The position numbers were made by a program, and so were the translations under genes. Positions 11,450 to 21,870 of a DNA stretch of 64,000 nucleotides are shown here, piece after piece (position 1 is the first letter of the stretch; each line of letters starts with the position of its first letter). Source of the stretch: Mortierella hygrophila (Eukaryota > Mortierellomycota > Mortierellomycetes > Mortierellales > Mortierellaceae); the NCBI GenBank assembly GCA_015680625.1, contig JAAAXW010000074.1, forward strand, positions 1 to 64,000. The letters run 5' to 3'. Below the pieces are notes generated by a model. That model searched no databases. It was not told the origin of the DNA and saw nothing but the letters and a program-made list of their open reading frames with translations.

Positions 11450-11952
11450 ATTCTTAGGAAAACCAAAAAAAATAAAAAAATAAAAAATCTCTCTCCCTCT
11501 CTCTCTCTCTCTTTGTGGTTGGGCATTGAGAAGACAGCATGCTTCCTTTCACCTTTTCTTCCCCTCTAAATAGGGCTGCCTGAATGCCTCTTCCTCGTGC
11601 TGTTCTTCCCTTGATGTCCACTCGCTTGTATAGAATCGAACGCCTTGCATTTTATTGTGTTGAAAGAAAAACGATCGAACTCTTTACTCTGTCGTTACAA
11701 AAAAAAGTGAACTATTTGGTACAAGTCCAAGTATATTTACTTTTGTTCCTGACTATTCGCATAACTTGACCAAAGCGTTGCAGTTTACAGAATATTACAT
11801 TGGTCTTTCCCCCTCCTGCTCCTCCTCTGTCCCCACGTCCTTCCTCCCCTTCTTTCTATTGATCTTCACTAATTCTCCCCTCCCCCATCACACACATATG
11901 GACATGGTACCGAAGACAATGGGAGGCAACTTCCTTATGCTTTGTATACCAG
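11450..11952. other. LINE 3' tail and unassigned sequence
   Basis: A-rich tail at 11459-11487, then a (CT)n run to about 11515, then AT-rich sequence without a supported gene up to the minus-strand repeat gene. Confidence 0.5.
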
Positions 11953-12891
11953 TCAGCCACTTGTTGATAAGCGTGAAAGTATTGAAGGGACATTCAATAG
12001 AAAGCAGAACAGAAACAGAAGACAATGAAACAAAGACTGGGGAAAGGGTTTATTATAGAGTGACTTATTTGCTTGCGGCTTGGGGTCCTTGACAGATGGA
12101 GACTTGGGGTTCTTGATGGCTGGAGGCCTGGGGGTCTTGGTGGCTGGAGGCCTGGGGGTCTTGGTGGCTGGAGGCCTGGGGGTCTTGGTGGCTGGAGGCC
12201 TGGGGTTCTTGGTGGCTGGAGGCCTGGGGTTCTTGGTGGCTGGAGGCCTGGGGTTCTTGATGGCTGGAGGCCTGGGGGTCTTGATGGCTGAAGGCCTGGG
12301 GTTCTTGATGGCTGGAGGCCTGGAGTTCTTGATGGCTGGAGGCCTGGGGGTCTTGATGGCTGGAGGCCTGGAGTTCTTGATGGCTGGAGGCCTGGGGTTC
12401 TTGATGGCTGGAGACCTGGGGTTCTTGATGGCTGGAGGCCTGGAGTTCTTGATGGCTGGAGGCCTGGGGTTCTTTATGGCTGGAGACCTGGAGATGGACA
12501 CTTGCCGCTGGCCCGACTTGCCGCTCCTGACTTGATTCTGGGACGACCGGGTGAGAGAGGGGGTGGTGCCACGCTCCACCCTTGGCTGCCGGGCGCCGCG
12601 TCCACCTCAGGTTGCCAGGCTTATACGAGAGCAGCTTCGTCCTTACTCTGGAGCGCAAACCTTTACCATTTTGTTCGTGTCATGTGACATCAACCTCATT
12701 GGGTGGCGAAACGTAGCACCTTGCTTGATCTCAACTCTTGGGGTGCCTGAAAATACAAAGAGAGGCGGTGCTGTGTCTTAGTATTGAGAGTGGGGATGGG
12801 GATGGGAGAGTGGGGATGGGGATGAGAGAATGGGGATGGAGATGGTTCACAAGAAGACGAACAAGACAATAGAGAACTTACCGGTCGGCAT
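11953..12891 (-). CDS. Predicted Pro/Lys-rich repeat protein (hypothetical)
   Basis: A possible three-exon model: ATG at 12891 with donor G|GTAAGT at 12881; exon 2 from the acceptor near 12751 coding TPRVEIKQGATFRHPMRL; donor ATG|GTAAAG near 12661; then an acceptor near 12594 leading into RGTTPSLTRSSQNQVR and a long run of KNPRPPAI octapeptides down to a hydrophobic C-terminus (LFHCLLFLFCFLL) at 11953. The last intron is the weak point. The repeat region is open in several frames because its unit is 24 bp, so frame choice relies on the splice model and on this frame being the only one that continues past the repeat. The promoter lies in the repeat at 12945-13290. No known family is recognised; the repeats are basic and disordered. 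Confidence 0.35.
12082..12490. repeat. 24-bp minisatellite, about 17 units
   Basis: Tandem 24-bp units built on GATGGCTGGAGGCCTGGGG, with point changes (GATGG/GGTGG, GGGGTC/GGGTTC/GGAGTTC). Clusters of identical variants next to each other suggest recent unit-by-unit expansion. On the minus strand it encodes KNPRPPAI octapeptides in the chosen frame. Confidence 0.9.
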
Positions 12892-12944
12892 GGTTAAGGA
12901 GCGGGGGAGCGGTGAGGAAAGAAAGAAGGAAAAAAAGAAAGAAG

Positions 12945-13290
12945 AAAGATGAAGGAGTATTTATATGGAGGGAAGATGTGACGCGTGGGAACCTTTGCAA
13001 ACAACAAGGGGGCAAAACAATGGGCATTAGTTATCATCTCCCCTCCTCGCTACTTCATCCTCCCGTCCTTTGCCAGTCGATTCTGTCGTTCCCACGCTCA
13101 CTCTTCCCTCATCTCGTTGCTGTACCCCCTCTTTTTAATCTTCCAGCGCCTTTGGCTCCCACACGCCTTCCGTTCGACTTGACTTTCCGCTTGTTTCTCA
13201 TCATCAGTACGACCGACAACCCTCTGACCTGCTCTGTCTCTGTTGATGGAGAAGTCACCTGTAACAAGACGAAGGCGGACGAAGGAAAAT
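12945..13290 (-). repeat. Promoter-bearing dispersed repeat, copy 1
   Basis: This block matches 42030-42365 in inverse orientation with about 80 percent or better identity by eye. Conserved are GGTTCCCACGCGTCACATC, a TATA-like TCCATATAA, the CCCCCTTGTTGTTTGC box and an upstream stretch ending in a GACGAAG/GAGACGAG-rich end. Read on the minus strand it has the order of a pol II promoter ending in a CT-rich leader just before the ATG at 12891. It could be a segmental duplication, a solo LTR or another short mobile unit; ends are not sharp enough to decide. Confidence 0.6.
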
Positions 13291-13292
13291 GA

Positions 13293-13432
13293 AGGAAACG
13301 AAAGGGAACGAGGAAACGAAAGGGAACGAGGAGACGAATGGGAACGAGGAAACGAATGGGAACGAGGAAACGAAAGGGAACGAGGAAGCGAGGGGAACGA
13401 GGAAGCGAGGGGAACGAGGGAGCAAGGAGAAT
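13293..13432. repeat. 18-bp GA-rich minisatellite
   Basis: About seven units of GGAAACGAAAGGGAACGA with drift to GGAAGCGAGGGGAACGA at the right. It abuts the promoter-bearing repeat, and the second copy at 42 kb also ends in GA-rich sequence of the same style, so it may belong to that element. Confidence 0.8.
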
Positions 13433-13499
13433 GATTATATGGGGATGTTTTGATTAATAAAGACTTGAGTTATCAACTGAAGAACTAAACTGCCATTGA

Positions 13500-14010
13500 C
13501 CGCAACTATTTATCGATTCCTCCCAGCACCAAGCTTCCTATCGTCGGTACAACCGATTTCATTGTCAGAGAAGCTTACAAAGTTCTTCACGACACAATCT
13601 TTCAGACGTTTGAGAACAATTGACCGCGCACTGGAAACGAGGTATAGAACCATGTCGTTGTTACCAGTACATCTGAGATCGGCAAATCCACCTTCCTAGT
13701 GCACGGTATCCAAGACCCGCCCATCAAAGAACCACCGCTCTCAAAGCTTATCAACTGCCCCAACCAAGCAAGCTGGATTCCTCCTCCTGATGACCTTCGG
13801 CTTATCTTCGTCGTCCCAAGTCATGTCTATGCCGATTAAGAAGCAGAGCTACTTGACCTCAGAGGGGAAAGTTTACTTTACCTCTTGGAAGATACAGGCT
13901 CCATTGCAACCCCGTGGTGGTGAATGGACAGCACCATCACTGAAATGGGTTGTTCCATTCCTCAAGGCGCATCCTCTCCATGACCGTAGCAATCTTCAAA
14001 GCATCAAGTG
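13500..14010 (+). pseudogene. Crinkler-like P-loop protein relic
   Basis: Broken frames read in order KLPIVGTTDFIVREAYKVL, then VVVTSTSEIGKSTFLV (a degenerate Walker A; the usual form is G-x4-GK-S/T), then WIPPPDDLRLIFVVPSHVYAD, a TAA, and further on PSLKWVVPFLKAHPLHD. The order and wording resemble the NTPase-type C-terminal regions of Crinkler-family proteins that are multiplied in Mucoromycota. Frameshifts and stops show it is dead. Similar genes in related fungi are several hundred residues, so only an internal piece remains. Confidence 0.5.
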
Positions 14011-14180
14011 AACTTTGCTTACAAACATGTAAAGATCGTGGAGGTTCATCAACCGCACGAGACTGATACACTAGCAGTTGTATTTCGTTGTGACAATTTT
14101 GGCGTATATGTATTTTCGGTATTGCATATATGAAAATGGACCCATTGATGTGTTTAAATTGTATTATATGCTTTTCTATT

Positions 14181-15902
14181 CTATTGCTTGTTAAAACTAA
14201 TCTTTGGTCGTTTAGATCTCAAAGTATGAATAAACGTATCCAACGCCAACTTGTCCGCTTTGACTCTCGAGATATCCACAATATGAACGTGGATTCTATC
14301 ACATGCCAAGTCGACATTCTCCAAACTCGTCCAGTTCTCCGCCACCCAGTCGGCTTCCTTGGCTCCCATTCTATACACCGTCCTGGGTCCCAATCCCAAC
14401 TTCTTCAAAGATTTCAAATCCGACAGTTGACGCAAATAACCACCAGCGGGGAGGACGAATAGGTCGACAGGTCCGGCGACGAAATCCCATTCCTCCAATT
14501 GTTCGAGTTTGCCAAACTGGGAGAACATGTAGTCCATACACCGCTTTGGAAGAGACTGCTTCCAGCTGTCGCCCTTGACGGTCGGAATGCCCTGAGTCAG
14601 TTGAGAGCCGAGTTGCAACTTCTTCAACCCGAGGCACACCCAGTCGCGACTGCACATCTGGTCAAACTTGTTGATGTCGACCGTCTGGACCGAGATCTCG
14701 TTAATCCTTGCACGGATAGATTGCAATAATGGTAGACCGGTAACGAGTTCATTGAAGACTTCAAAGTTCATGATGTGATCCTGGAAATGAACCTCAGTCA
14801 AGGACCCTGAGAGATGTTCCGTCATGGCCAAGGCGGATTCGGACTTGAACTGGGCGGAGATGATCTCAATTTTCTTGAGTCCAACGGCGTCCACACCGCG
14901 ATCGGGGCCCATGACGCTCAGGAGAACCGGCAAAGGGTCGTCTTTGAGTGTGGTATCTCGTCCTGGATGGAAAACTGAAAGCTGTGGGCAGGCACCATTA
15001 ATGAACGCTTCTTTCAAGAGATCCACCGTTTGAGGGGCCTTGATCGTAAACATGTGCAATTCCTGCAACAAGGGACACTTCTTGAGCAACGGGACCATGA
15101 TCGCGGCTTCCTGATCCTCGAGTGTCGTGGCAAGTTTCAGGACCTTGACGGCCAGATCCTCCATTCCTTCCATATCGATCTTGGCCTGCTCGTACTCCTC
15201 CTTCTCCTCGACTCCCTTGAACGAATCCACCCCCGAGAAACTGAAATCCAGTTCCTCACACTGTCGACAAGCGTGGATGACTCTTTGGATGTGTGTAGGA
15301 TTGACATACTCGTTGCACGTCATTTTTAAGGTCCTGAGTTGGGTAAGCGATTGGAGGGAGGCGAGGAAATGGTGAAAGACGTCCGAGTTGTCGAGGGCGA
15401 GGGTGATGGTCAGATCTTGTAAGAGCGGCACGGATTGTAATAGAAGGACGAGACGGAGGTCAACGCGAGCAGCATTCACGCCGCCTACAGAAGATCCAAA
15501 GGCAGGCTGAGAGTAGATTGGGATCGGAGGATTGTACGACCCGAAGCCAGTGTTGAATCCAGTGTTGAATCCAGTGTTGAATCCAGAGTTGACTCTAAAT
15601 TGCCCGGTACTCTGCTGGACAAACTGTACGGACTGCAGGTTCGGGAAGGCCCAAAGGTCTCTTGACTCGACAGCGAGGTTGATGGCGAAGTCCTTGATGA
15701 CTTTGATATACTGCTGGTAGCGTTTGAGTCCGGGGATGAGCTTGAGGTTGGTGTAGAATGCGCGAGTGTGCCAGAGGTGGGGGACGAACCAGTCGAAGGA
15801 TTGTTTGGAGGTAAGGCACAGGTTGGCCATGTCGCGAGGCGTGAGGTATTTGGTCAACTCGGCGCGAATCACGGCGTCGCTGAAGGCGTGGTCTTTTTCC
15901 AT
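14181..15902 (-). CDS. F-box/leucine-rich-repeat-like protein
   Basis: A single uninterrupted frame of 573 residues. Residues 1-60 (AVIRAELTKYLTPRDMANLCLTSKQSFDWFVPHLWHTRAF) have the F-box layout of two short helices, a Cys-Leu-Thr-Ser centre and a terminal Trp. The rest is made of irregular leucine-rich segments (LKKLQLGS, LKSLKKLGLG, LQELHMF). A short duplicated peptide NTGF occurs four times near residue 125 from a 12-bp repeat. F-box proteins link substrates to SCF ubiquitin ligases; this family is strongly expanded in Mortierellaceae. Three PACE-like sites lie 165-270 bases upstream. Confidence 0.75.
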   Translation of the reverse strand: MEKDHAFSDAVIRAELTKYLTPRDMANLCLTSKQSFDWFVPHLWHTRAFYTNLKLIPGLKRYQQYIKVIKDFAINLAVESRDLWAFPNLQSVQFVQQSTGQFRVNSGFNTGFNTGFNTGFGSYNPPIPIYSQPAFGSSVGGVNAARVDLRLVLLLQSVPLLQDLTITLALDNSDVFHHFLASLQSLTQLRTLKMTCNEYVNPTHIQRVIHACRQCEELDFSFSGVDSFKGVEEKEEYEQAKIDMEGMEDLAVKVLKLATTLEDQEAAIMVPLLKKCPLLQELHMFTIKAPQTVDLLKEAFINGACPQLSVFHPGRDTTLKDDPLPVLLSVMGPDRGVDAVGLKKIEIISAQFKSESALAMTEHLSGSLTEVHFQDHIMNFEVFNELVTGLPLLQSIRARINEISVQTVDINKFDQMCSRDWVCLGLKKLQLGSQLTQGIPTVKGDSWKQSLPKRCMDYMFSQFGKLEQLEEWDFVAGPVDLFVLPAGGYLRQLSDLKSLKKLGLGPRTVYRMGAKEADWVAENWTSLENVDLACDRIHVHIVDISRVKADKLALDTFIHTLRSKRPKISFNKQ

Positions 15903-16067
15903 AATGAAGTGTAAGTGATGGAGGAGGGAGAAGAAAAGTGGATGGAAGGAGAAAAGTGGATGGAAAGAGAAGAGGAAGTGGAGAGAGGATGAATGAAGTG
16001 AAGAGCAAAAAACGATGACCTTTTAAAACAATTAGACTTTTAGTTTGTTTGTCGTGTTGGGAGCCGT

Positions 16068-16168
16068 TTTGCCACCACAGAAACTTAAATGGAGCCTCTT
16101 TTTTCAACTGATGATTTGCCACCACATAATTGTGAGAATTCTTTTTCACCTGACATTTTGCCACCACA
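16068..16168 (-). promoter_or_regulatory. Three PACE-like (Rpn4-type) sites
   Basis: TTTGCCACCACA occurs exactly three times (about 16069, 16115, 16157), spaced 46 and 42 bases. On the minus strand this reads GGTGGCAAA, the proteasome-associated control element bound by Rpn4 in yeasts. They lie upstream of the minus-strand F-box gene and also between it and a plus-strand leader, so either could be the target. Confidence 0.5.
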
Positions 16169-16210
16169 GCAACAAAAATGAGAGCTTCAATGAGAGCACT
16201 CTTTTTTTTT

Positions 16211-16263
16211 CAATCGCCGCACGACGATTACTCGCTTCGGTGACGTAATTTATGCGCCCATTG
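16211..16263 (+). promoter_or_regulatory. Palindromic promoter element, copy 2
   Basis: Core CTTCGGTGACGTAATT at 16235-16250 followed by TATGCGCCCATTG. The left flank CAATCGCCGCA pairs with the right flank TGCGCCCATTG apart from two mismatches, and GATTAC pairs with GTAATT around the TTCG tip. A CT-rich exon-like stretch, a donor at 16592 and an acceptor at 16913 follow. Confidence 0.6.
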
Positions 16264-17758
16264 CATTGTTCCACACACTACACCACTCTTCGCCCTTTTA
16301 TCTCTACTCCACTCCCATCCTTACACATTATTCCTCTCTACGTCCCTTGCTTTCATCATCTATCAGTGTTTCTATTTTTTACCACTACTCTTTCTTCATC
16401 GTTCTTTCTCTCTTTGCCCTTTGTTCTTTCAATCCTGCTGTCTTTTCTTCTACACTGCTGGCAGCTTTCCTCTCTCTCTCCATCTCCTTTCTTTTCTTGT
16501 CCTCTGTCGCTGGTCACAGCACTACCTACACACTGGCTATTCCATCGCCTTTGCTCTCTTCGACAAGTCACATCGGCCGGCTATACATCAGGTAAATGAT
16601 GTTTTTTTTTCATTTATGCCCCTCTCCCTCTCTCTGCCTGCCCTCCTCTGCCTCCTGGCTTCTTCTGGTTCACATCAAAACGAAGGGCCTCAGGTCTGTG
16701 GAGATTGGGTTTTTTTCGCGATATTTGCCGGTCCTGTGGCATGCTCTTCGTCAGAGTCTCCTGCTTGGCAGTCACTGATTGCAACTGGCCATGAGAGCAC
16801 GCACACATGCCTCAAAGGCAGGTTTTTTTTGCTGTGTGTCGTTTTATATGTATGATCGCATTGGGTATGCATTTGGAACTTGTCTAAGTCATCTTCTTGG
16901 CTGTATTTCTTAGTATCTGCGCCGAAATGTCTTCAGGAAGCTGGCACTCTTGTTATGTTCTGGGGGAGTGGAGTATTCACTCCTTCCTTTTTATTCATTA
17001 GAATCGATTGGCTCAAAGGCTCTTGCATTCCTTATGCATTGCCTTCATAGGCACCTTTTGTCACTGTGCGATCCTTGGGACGAACTGGATGAGGCATCAT
17101 TTAAAGCACCCCGCAATGAATCGGTGTCGTCCTTAATTTCAACGTCAATATGCTCAACAGCTGTGAACTCCACAATGTCAACCGCAGGTATTTCAGCGAC
17201 GGGCATGGCTGCAGGAAGAGCAGGACCCTCAAGCGGAAATACTAAATTGCTAAATGCGTCAGTCACCCCTCCCGGAACGCCACCATCGCTTGTCGCTTCG
17301 ACCCTCGCATCGGGGATACCCTCCCTTATTCTGGAGCTGCTATCGACTCAAACCCCTCAACCACTACAGCAGTGTTTGGCAATCTCGCCACCATTACAAG
17401 ATCAGCAGCTGATTTGAACGCTTCGGCCACTGTTCCGGAACCGGCATCAGGATGGAGCACCTCAGTAAGTGATCTGGGACTCATTACTGACTCGAGCTTA
17501 GCTCCTTCATCTTCAGCAACCACAGATGGCCTTCCCACTGCTCATACAAACCGGATCGTAACTAACGCATCAGGCATACTTCCAGGATCCCCCGGAACGT
17601 TTCCAGCCGTACCTCCATCAGATGAGATGAACAATCGACAACCATCGAAGCAGATGAACGAGCAATTCTACTATCAGAATTCGAGGAAATTACGCATACA
17701 CAGGAAGGCAAGGCATGCTCAACTTGCCTCTTCAAGAACTACCAGCGGCTCAGTGTGA
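16264..17758 (+). pseudogene. Decayed Ser/Thr/Pro-rich gene with leader exon and leader intron
   Basis: After the palindrome a CT-rich leader ends in ATCAG|GTAAATG (16592), and an intron closes at TTCTTAG (16913) just before ATG 16927. That frame stops after 24 codons. Two further frames carry low-complexity Ser/Thr/Pro/Ala protein: 16950-17280 (SVSSLISTS, ASVTPPGTPPSL) and 17265-17758 (RIGDTLPYSGAA, DEMNNRQPSKQMNEQFYYQN). They hand over near 17280, which looks like a frameshift. No family is recognised. It could instead be a multi-exon gene with splice sites that were missed. Confidence 0.35.
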
Positions 17759-18662
17759 ATGCCCTCGTGAAAATCCAGCTGATGATCACGGAAATTACAG
17801 ACGTGGTATCTTTGGGGGTATCCGTGCCCTCAAGACCAACCGAAAGGATGGATCCCTTTTTTCAGATGATATTCTTGTCCTCTTCATCACACGACCTTAA
17901 CCATGGCATTGTCACAGTCATTGTCCCTTCAAACGTTATCAACACGAAAAGCAAATTGTTCTTTTTCATCTGTGTGTGTAGAGAGAGGGGGACCTTTTTG
18001 TCCTTACTCGCCATTCCTCCTCCTCCTCGCATTCGTGAGAGACATATTCGCGAAGCGCGTATGGTTGTTTAGCGCGATTCCAATTCACCAAAGCAAGCCA
18101 TTCAGCCTTTCTCCCTTCCCTCTTACTTCTTTCCTTACAATAGACAGGGCTCTCTCGCAGGAAGACAGCAACTCAGCGATGCTCTATCTTGAATACACAA
18201 CCCGTGCCTGCAGGGGTTCTGTCCCCGACGAAGAACGGTACTGCGACAGCCGTGCCACAAAAGTCGCCGCCCGCGGTCAAATCCCTCCCGGTGCTGATTC
18301 TTTTCTTTGGACTATCCCGACGACCTTGGACCTGCAGTTGTCTAGGGGTCAGTTCCATTTGCATGATTACAATGGGCATTCGAGTGAGATTTTTTTTTTG
18401 GTTCGCCCGGCATCCAGGAGGCATTAGGGAGGAGAGCAGCAGGGATGAGGAGGAGGGCAAGGGTATGCAAGGCAGCAAAGTTTGGGCGGGTTGGTGGATC
18501 AGGATGCTATGGTCTACTTTGATCCACCTGAATGAGAGTCGTCCCCTTCTTTTCATTTTTCCTCATGTCATATTTGTATATCTCATAATCGTAAAGTAGG
18601 CATAAATTCACAATTGTACTGTACAACAAAAACCGAACGCTGCCAACCAACTTTGTTTGTTT
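17759..18662. other. Unassigned region between decayed gene and F-box-type gene
   Basis: About 900 bases. An open plus frame from about 18180 includes PVPAGVLSPTKNGTATAVPQ, which looks like spliced coding sequence but has no convincing start or continuation. It may be a further exon of the decayed gene upstream. The rest is CT-rich. Confidence 0.35.
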
Positions 18663-20911
18663 CTATTCATCGAACCAGGACAAGTACTCCTGGTGATTGG
18701 TATCGACATATACACCTCGAAACTGGCTTCTAACAACCGCCGCAGTCGCGTCATCGACACACAAGAACTGAAGTAACAGATTCTCGAGTGACGGGGTTGC
18801 TGCAAGGAGGAACAGCATCTGGTCGAGGGAGAGCATTTCCTTCTCCGAAGAAAATGTTGGGCCATTGATCCTACTATACATTGTCCTCCCACAGTGTTGG
18901 TTTCTTATGAGAAGGTCTTGGATGGAGGGGAAGCAATAGTCGACGACCGGGAGGATCGCTGGTTTGCTAGGCGGTGTGTCGTCGTTTGTTGTTGCTGAGG
19001 GTGACAACGATGGTGAGCTGCCGTAAGAACTGCTGGTGGATATAACGTCCTGGAAGTGACGGACTGACGCCCTCAAGACTTTTAGAGACCGAAATCCTTC
19101 TAGCTTCCGAAAGAACTTTGCCGTGACCTGCCTATCCGGGAAATCCAATCCATCCAGATCCAGTCGCACCAGCGTCCTCCCTACCGCCTCCCACGGCCGT
19201 GTGAAATCATAGAGCGCTCCTTGATGGCTGGTCTCGGGTGTCTCCGTCCAGACTTGGTACCTGGACGATGTGTACAAGTACCCAACCTTCAATGTCTCGA
19301 GGCACTTTAAGGATGGACAGGATATGACGTCGACCAATCTGGCGACCACCTCGTCAAAATTTCCCATTACATAGAAGGTTCTCAAAGGATGCGGCCGTCC
19401 TTGTTGTTCGAGTTCCAATTTCGAAAGGGAAGAGTCGAGTGCCGTAAGGTTGAGATGTTGGTGTGGGGATTCAACGACATGAAGGATTTCAAGTTGCGGG
19501 AAGAGGGTGAGGAGGTCTGGGATGTTGAGTCCATCAATTTCGAGGTGGTTGTAATTGTATGCGCTCAAACGGATGGTGCGGAGTGTTTGTTGGGAGTGGG
19601 TTGAGAGGGCGTGCCAGTGGTCAGAGTGGAGTGCTGACCAGGACTGGAAGAGTGAGACTTGTTCTAGGAGCGGACATCTTTCGAAGAGATGGAGGAGGGT
19701 GTCCATCTCGGCGCAGGTTCCTCGTAGTTCCAGCTGGCGAAGGATGAAAGGCTTGCTCTCTATATTCTCGTCCAGTCCTGTTCCTGCTCCTGCCTGTGTT
19801 CCTGATCCTGATCCTGATCCCATATGTGTTGCAGCTGCAGACGATAACGACCCCTCTTGGCTCTCACCCTCCACGCCCAGGCCAATATCCTCTCCCTGAC
19901 CAAAAGACGACACAACCCCACGCCTCATAACAGCATCCTTCGGTACCAACGGCGGCGCCCTCCCACTCTGCCTTGGGTCCCACACTTTTTCCTTAAACTG
20001 ACTCTTATACCCACAGGGATGGTAAATCATCCTCTGAGGCGAGTAACAAATCCGGAACCTCTCCACGCCTGGACAGCACTCCAATAAGGAAAGTGTCAAG
20101 TTCTCAAGGTACCAACTCGATCGTTCCTGGCCAATCATCCCTCGGCCATTAATACTGAGGTCCGTCAGATGGGAGATGTGACAGAGGCTCCAGAGCATGG
20201 CGGGTTTTAAGTATTCCAAGTCAATATTGATCTCTACCTTCCTCAACCGCGCAACCATTACCCCTGGGCTCTGTCCCTGTTCATGTCCATGTTCTTGCTG
20301 CGATAGCTGATCCCGATCCTGACTATCCCATTGAAACCGCGCTTGCGACAAGATCCGAAACATCCTTTCCAAATACTCATACTCCATCCAGTACGCCTCC
20401 TTCCCTAACTCCAACTTGACTTCTTTCAAGAACGGACAGTACTCTGCCAACATCGTCAGCAAGGTCTTATCTACCGCTCCACAGGAGAATTGACGAATGA
20501 GGTGACCGTGGGGTTTGACGAGGCTTGTCAGCTTGTGCGAGGGCTTGTGGATAAATGATATCTCCTCCACATGGTACGATATAAAGTAACTACAAGCGAG
20601 AAGAAGATGGAAGGGAGGAATACCATGGGCGTGAGAAGACAAAAAAAGGGGGAGACCAGTAAGGGGACAAAGGCTGACATTCTCCAAAGTCTTGTAAAGT
20701 ACCTATGCCAGTGCCGGCAGACAAGGATAGGGGAAAGATAGATAAGCTTGCCATTGTCGTCCTGGCGTGGCAAGAATGAGCAAATGAGGTCGCAGAGTTC
20801 CTTGATATCCAGAATGCGGTTGCAAGAGAGGAGTGCGTTGCTATGTGTCTTGTCGACGTTCTCCTTTTTTGTCTTCTTGGAAGGTGTGGTGCTGCTCTGT
20901 ATCCGAAACAT
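18663..20911 (-). CDS. F-box/leucine-rich-repeat-like protein, two exons
   Basis: Exon 1 starts at ATG 20911 (MFRIQSSTTPSKK) and contains an F-box: ILDIKELCDLICSFLPRQ, then LSPILVCRHWHRYF. Exon 2 runs open to 18663 and has about 650 residues with irregular leucine-rich repeats (SLKCLETLKVGYLY, LVRLDLDGLDFPDRQ) and a low-complexity Gly/Ser insert. The exact splice is not settled: the donor CATAG|GTACTT near 20702 with acceptor CTTGTAG near 20592 keeps the frame into YHVEEISFIHKPSH. The protein probably recruits a substrate to an SCF ubiquitin ligase. Confidence 0.7.
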
Positions 20912-21178
20912 TGTTGGTGTTGGTGTGGGGGTTTGGAGGGGTTTGGAATAGAGAATTGTGTGATGATGAGTGAGAGAAGAGGATGGAAGACAAAGAAAAG
21001 AAAGAAAACGACAAAAAAAAAGTGAGAGCAGAATGGGAGTGGCCGAAATAGGAGTGTAGCAAAGGAAGGGTGTGGCTTTGACATGAACGTTGACATTGTA
21101 CAGCCCTCCGCAGTTTCGGTGGCCTCTTTGGCAATGTCCCATAACTGGATGATGAGGCGCGGCTGTGAAGGAAGTAAA

Positions 21179-21480
21179 AACTAGAAACGTTGTCTATATT
21201 AGAGTCCTGTAGTCATACCCTACACTATAGAATCGATCAAAAATGTATTTTTATTTTGGAAGAGTTCACACTGGACGCTTTTTCACCTGCAAAAAATTAT
21301 TTTTCAATTCCTTTCTTTTTTGTTGTCAAAACACACACAAAATGAATGAGGAAAAACCCCAGGTCGGCAACACCTCTAACCCTTAAACACCAAAACCTGG
21401 GGATCGAGAAACCGGCGCAGCGCCCGCGACGTAGCAGCAGTCACTTGTGCTAGTCTTGTGCTAGTCTCTATCTCTCTAAA
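21179..21480 (+). mobile_element. Helitron 3' terminal fragment (left, solo)
   Basis: From about 21179 the sequence matches, in inverse orientation, the 3' end of the Helitron at 23530-23822. Both contain CTGTAGTCAT-like sequence, AAAATGTATTTTTATTTTGG, CCTTAAACACCAAAACCTGG and GAGAAACCGGCGCAGCGCCC, then a GC-rich hairpin region and a CACTTG..CTAG end (CTAG at 21450-21453). The TTGTGCTAGTC at the end is duplicated. The fragment begins where the helicase stop would be, so all coding sequence is lost. Confidence 0.7.
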
Positions 21481-21870
21481 AAACAAGGATTTTTGTATCA
21501 TGTAAGTGAGGGCCGTGGCCCTCACCAGTATCTTGCGCGCAGCGAGCTATGGTCACGGGCACGGGGCAAAAGAATATGAGAGCGTAGCCCGAATCAAGGG
21601 ACTCTCAAGAGGATGTGAGGATGTAGCCCGAACCAGAGGAAAGAAAGAATGCGCAACAAAATACGGCCAGGCTTCATGAAAAGATAAAATGTTTATTAAT
21701 AGAAATATTGAATTGAAAAGTGAGTGGTTGAAAATAGTCCTTGACTGGAATCGAACAAAGTGCAGAAATTAGGAAATAGTAAAAGTGAAGAGAGAAGAGA
21801 AAGGAGGCATGGGTATTTAAAATTGTTTACCGTCGCCAATAACGGTGCGACTGAGATCTGAAAGTTGGAA
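21481..21870. other. Segment between Helitron fragment and minus-strand gene
   Basis: Contains a small perfect hairpin word AGGGCCGTGGCCCT near 21510, two related phrases GAGCGTAGCCCGAA / GATGTAGCCCGAA near 21580-21635, and the 3' flank of the minus-strand gene. No gene seen. Confidence 0.4.

Noticed and set aside
12065..12658. Alternative minus-strand frame through the 24-bp repeat
   Set aside because: It ends inside or right after the repeat and does not join the upstream exons; the other frame reaches a unique C-terminus.
21735..21760. tRNA-like TGGAATCGAAC phrase
   Set aside because: No matching A box, acceptor stem or cloverleaf around it.
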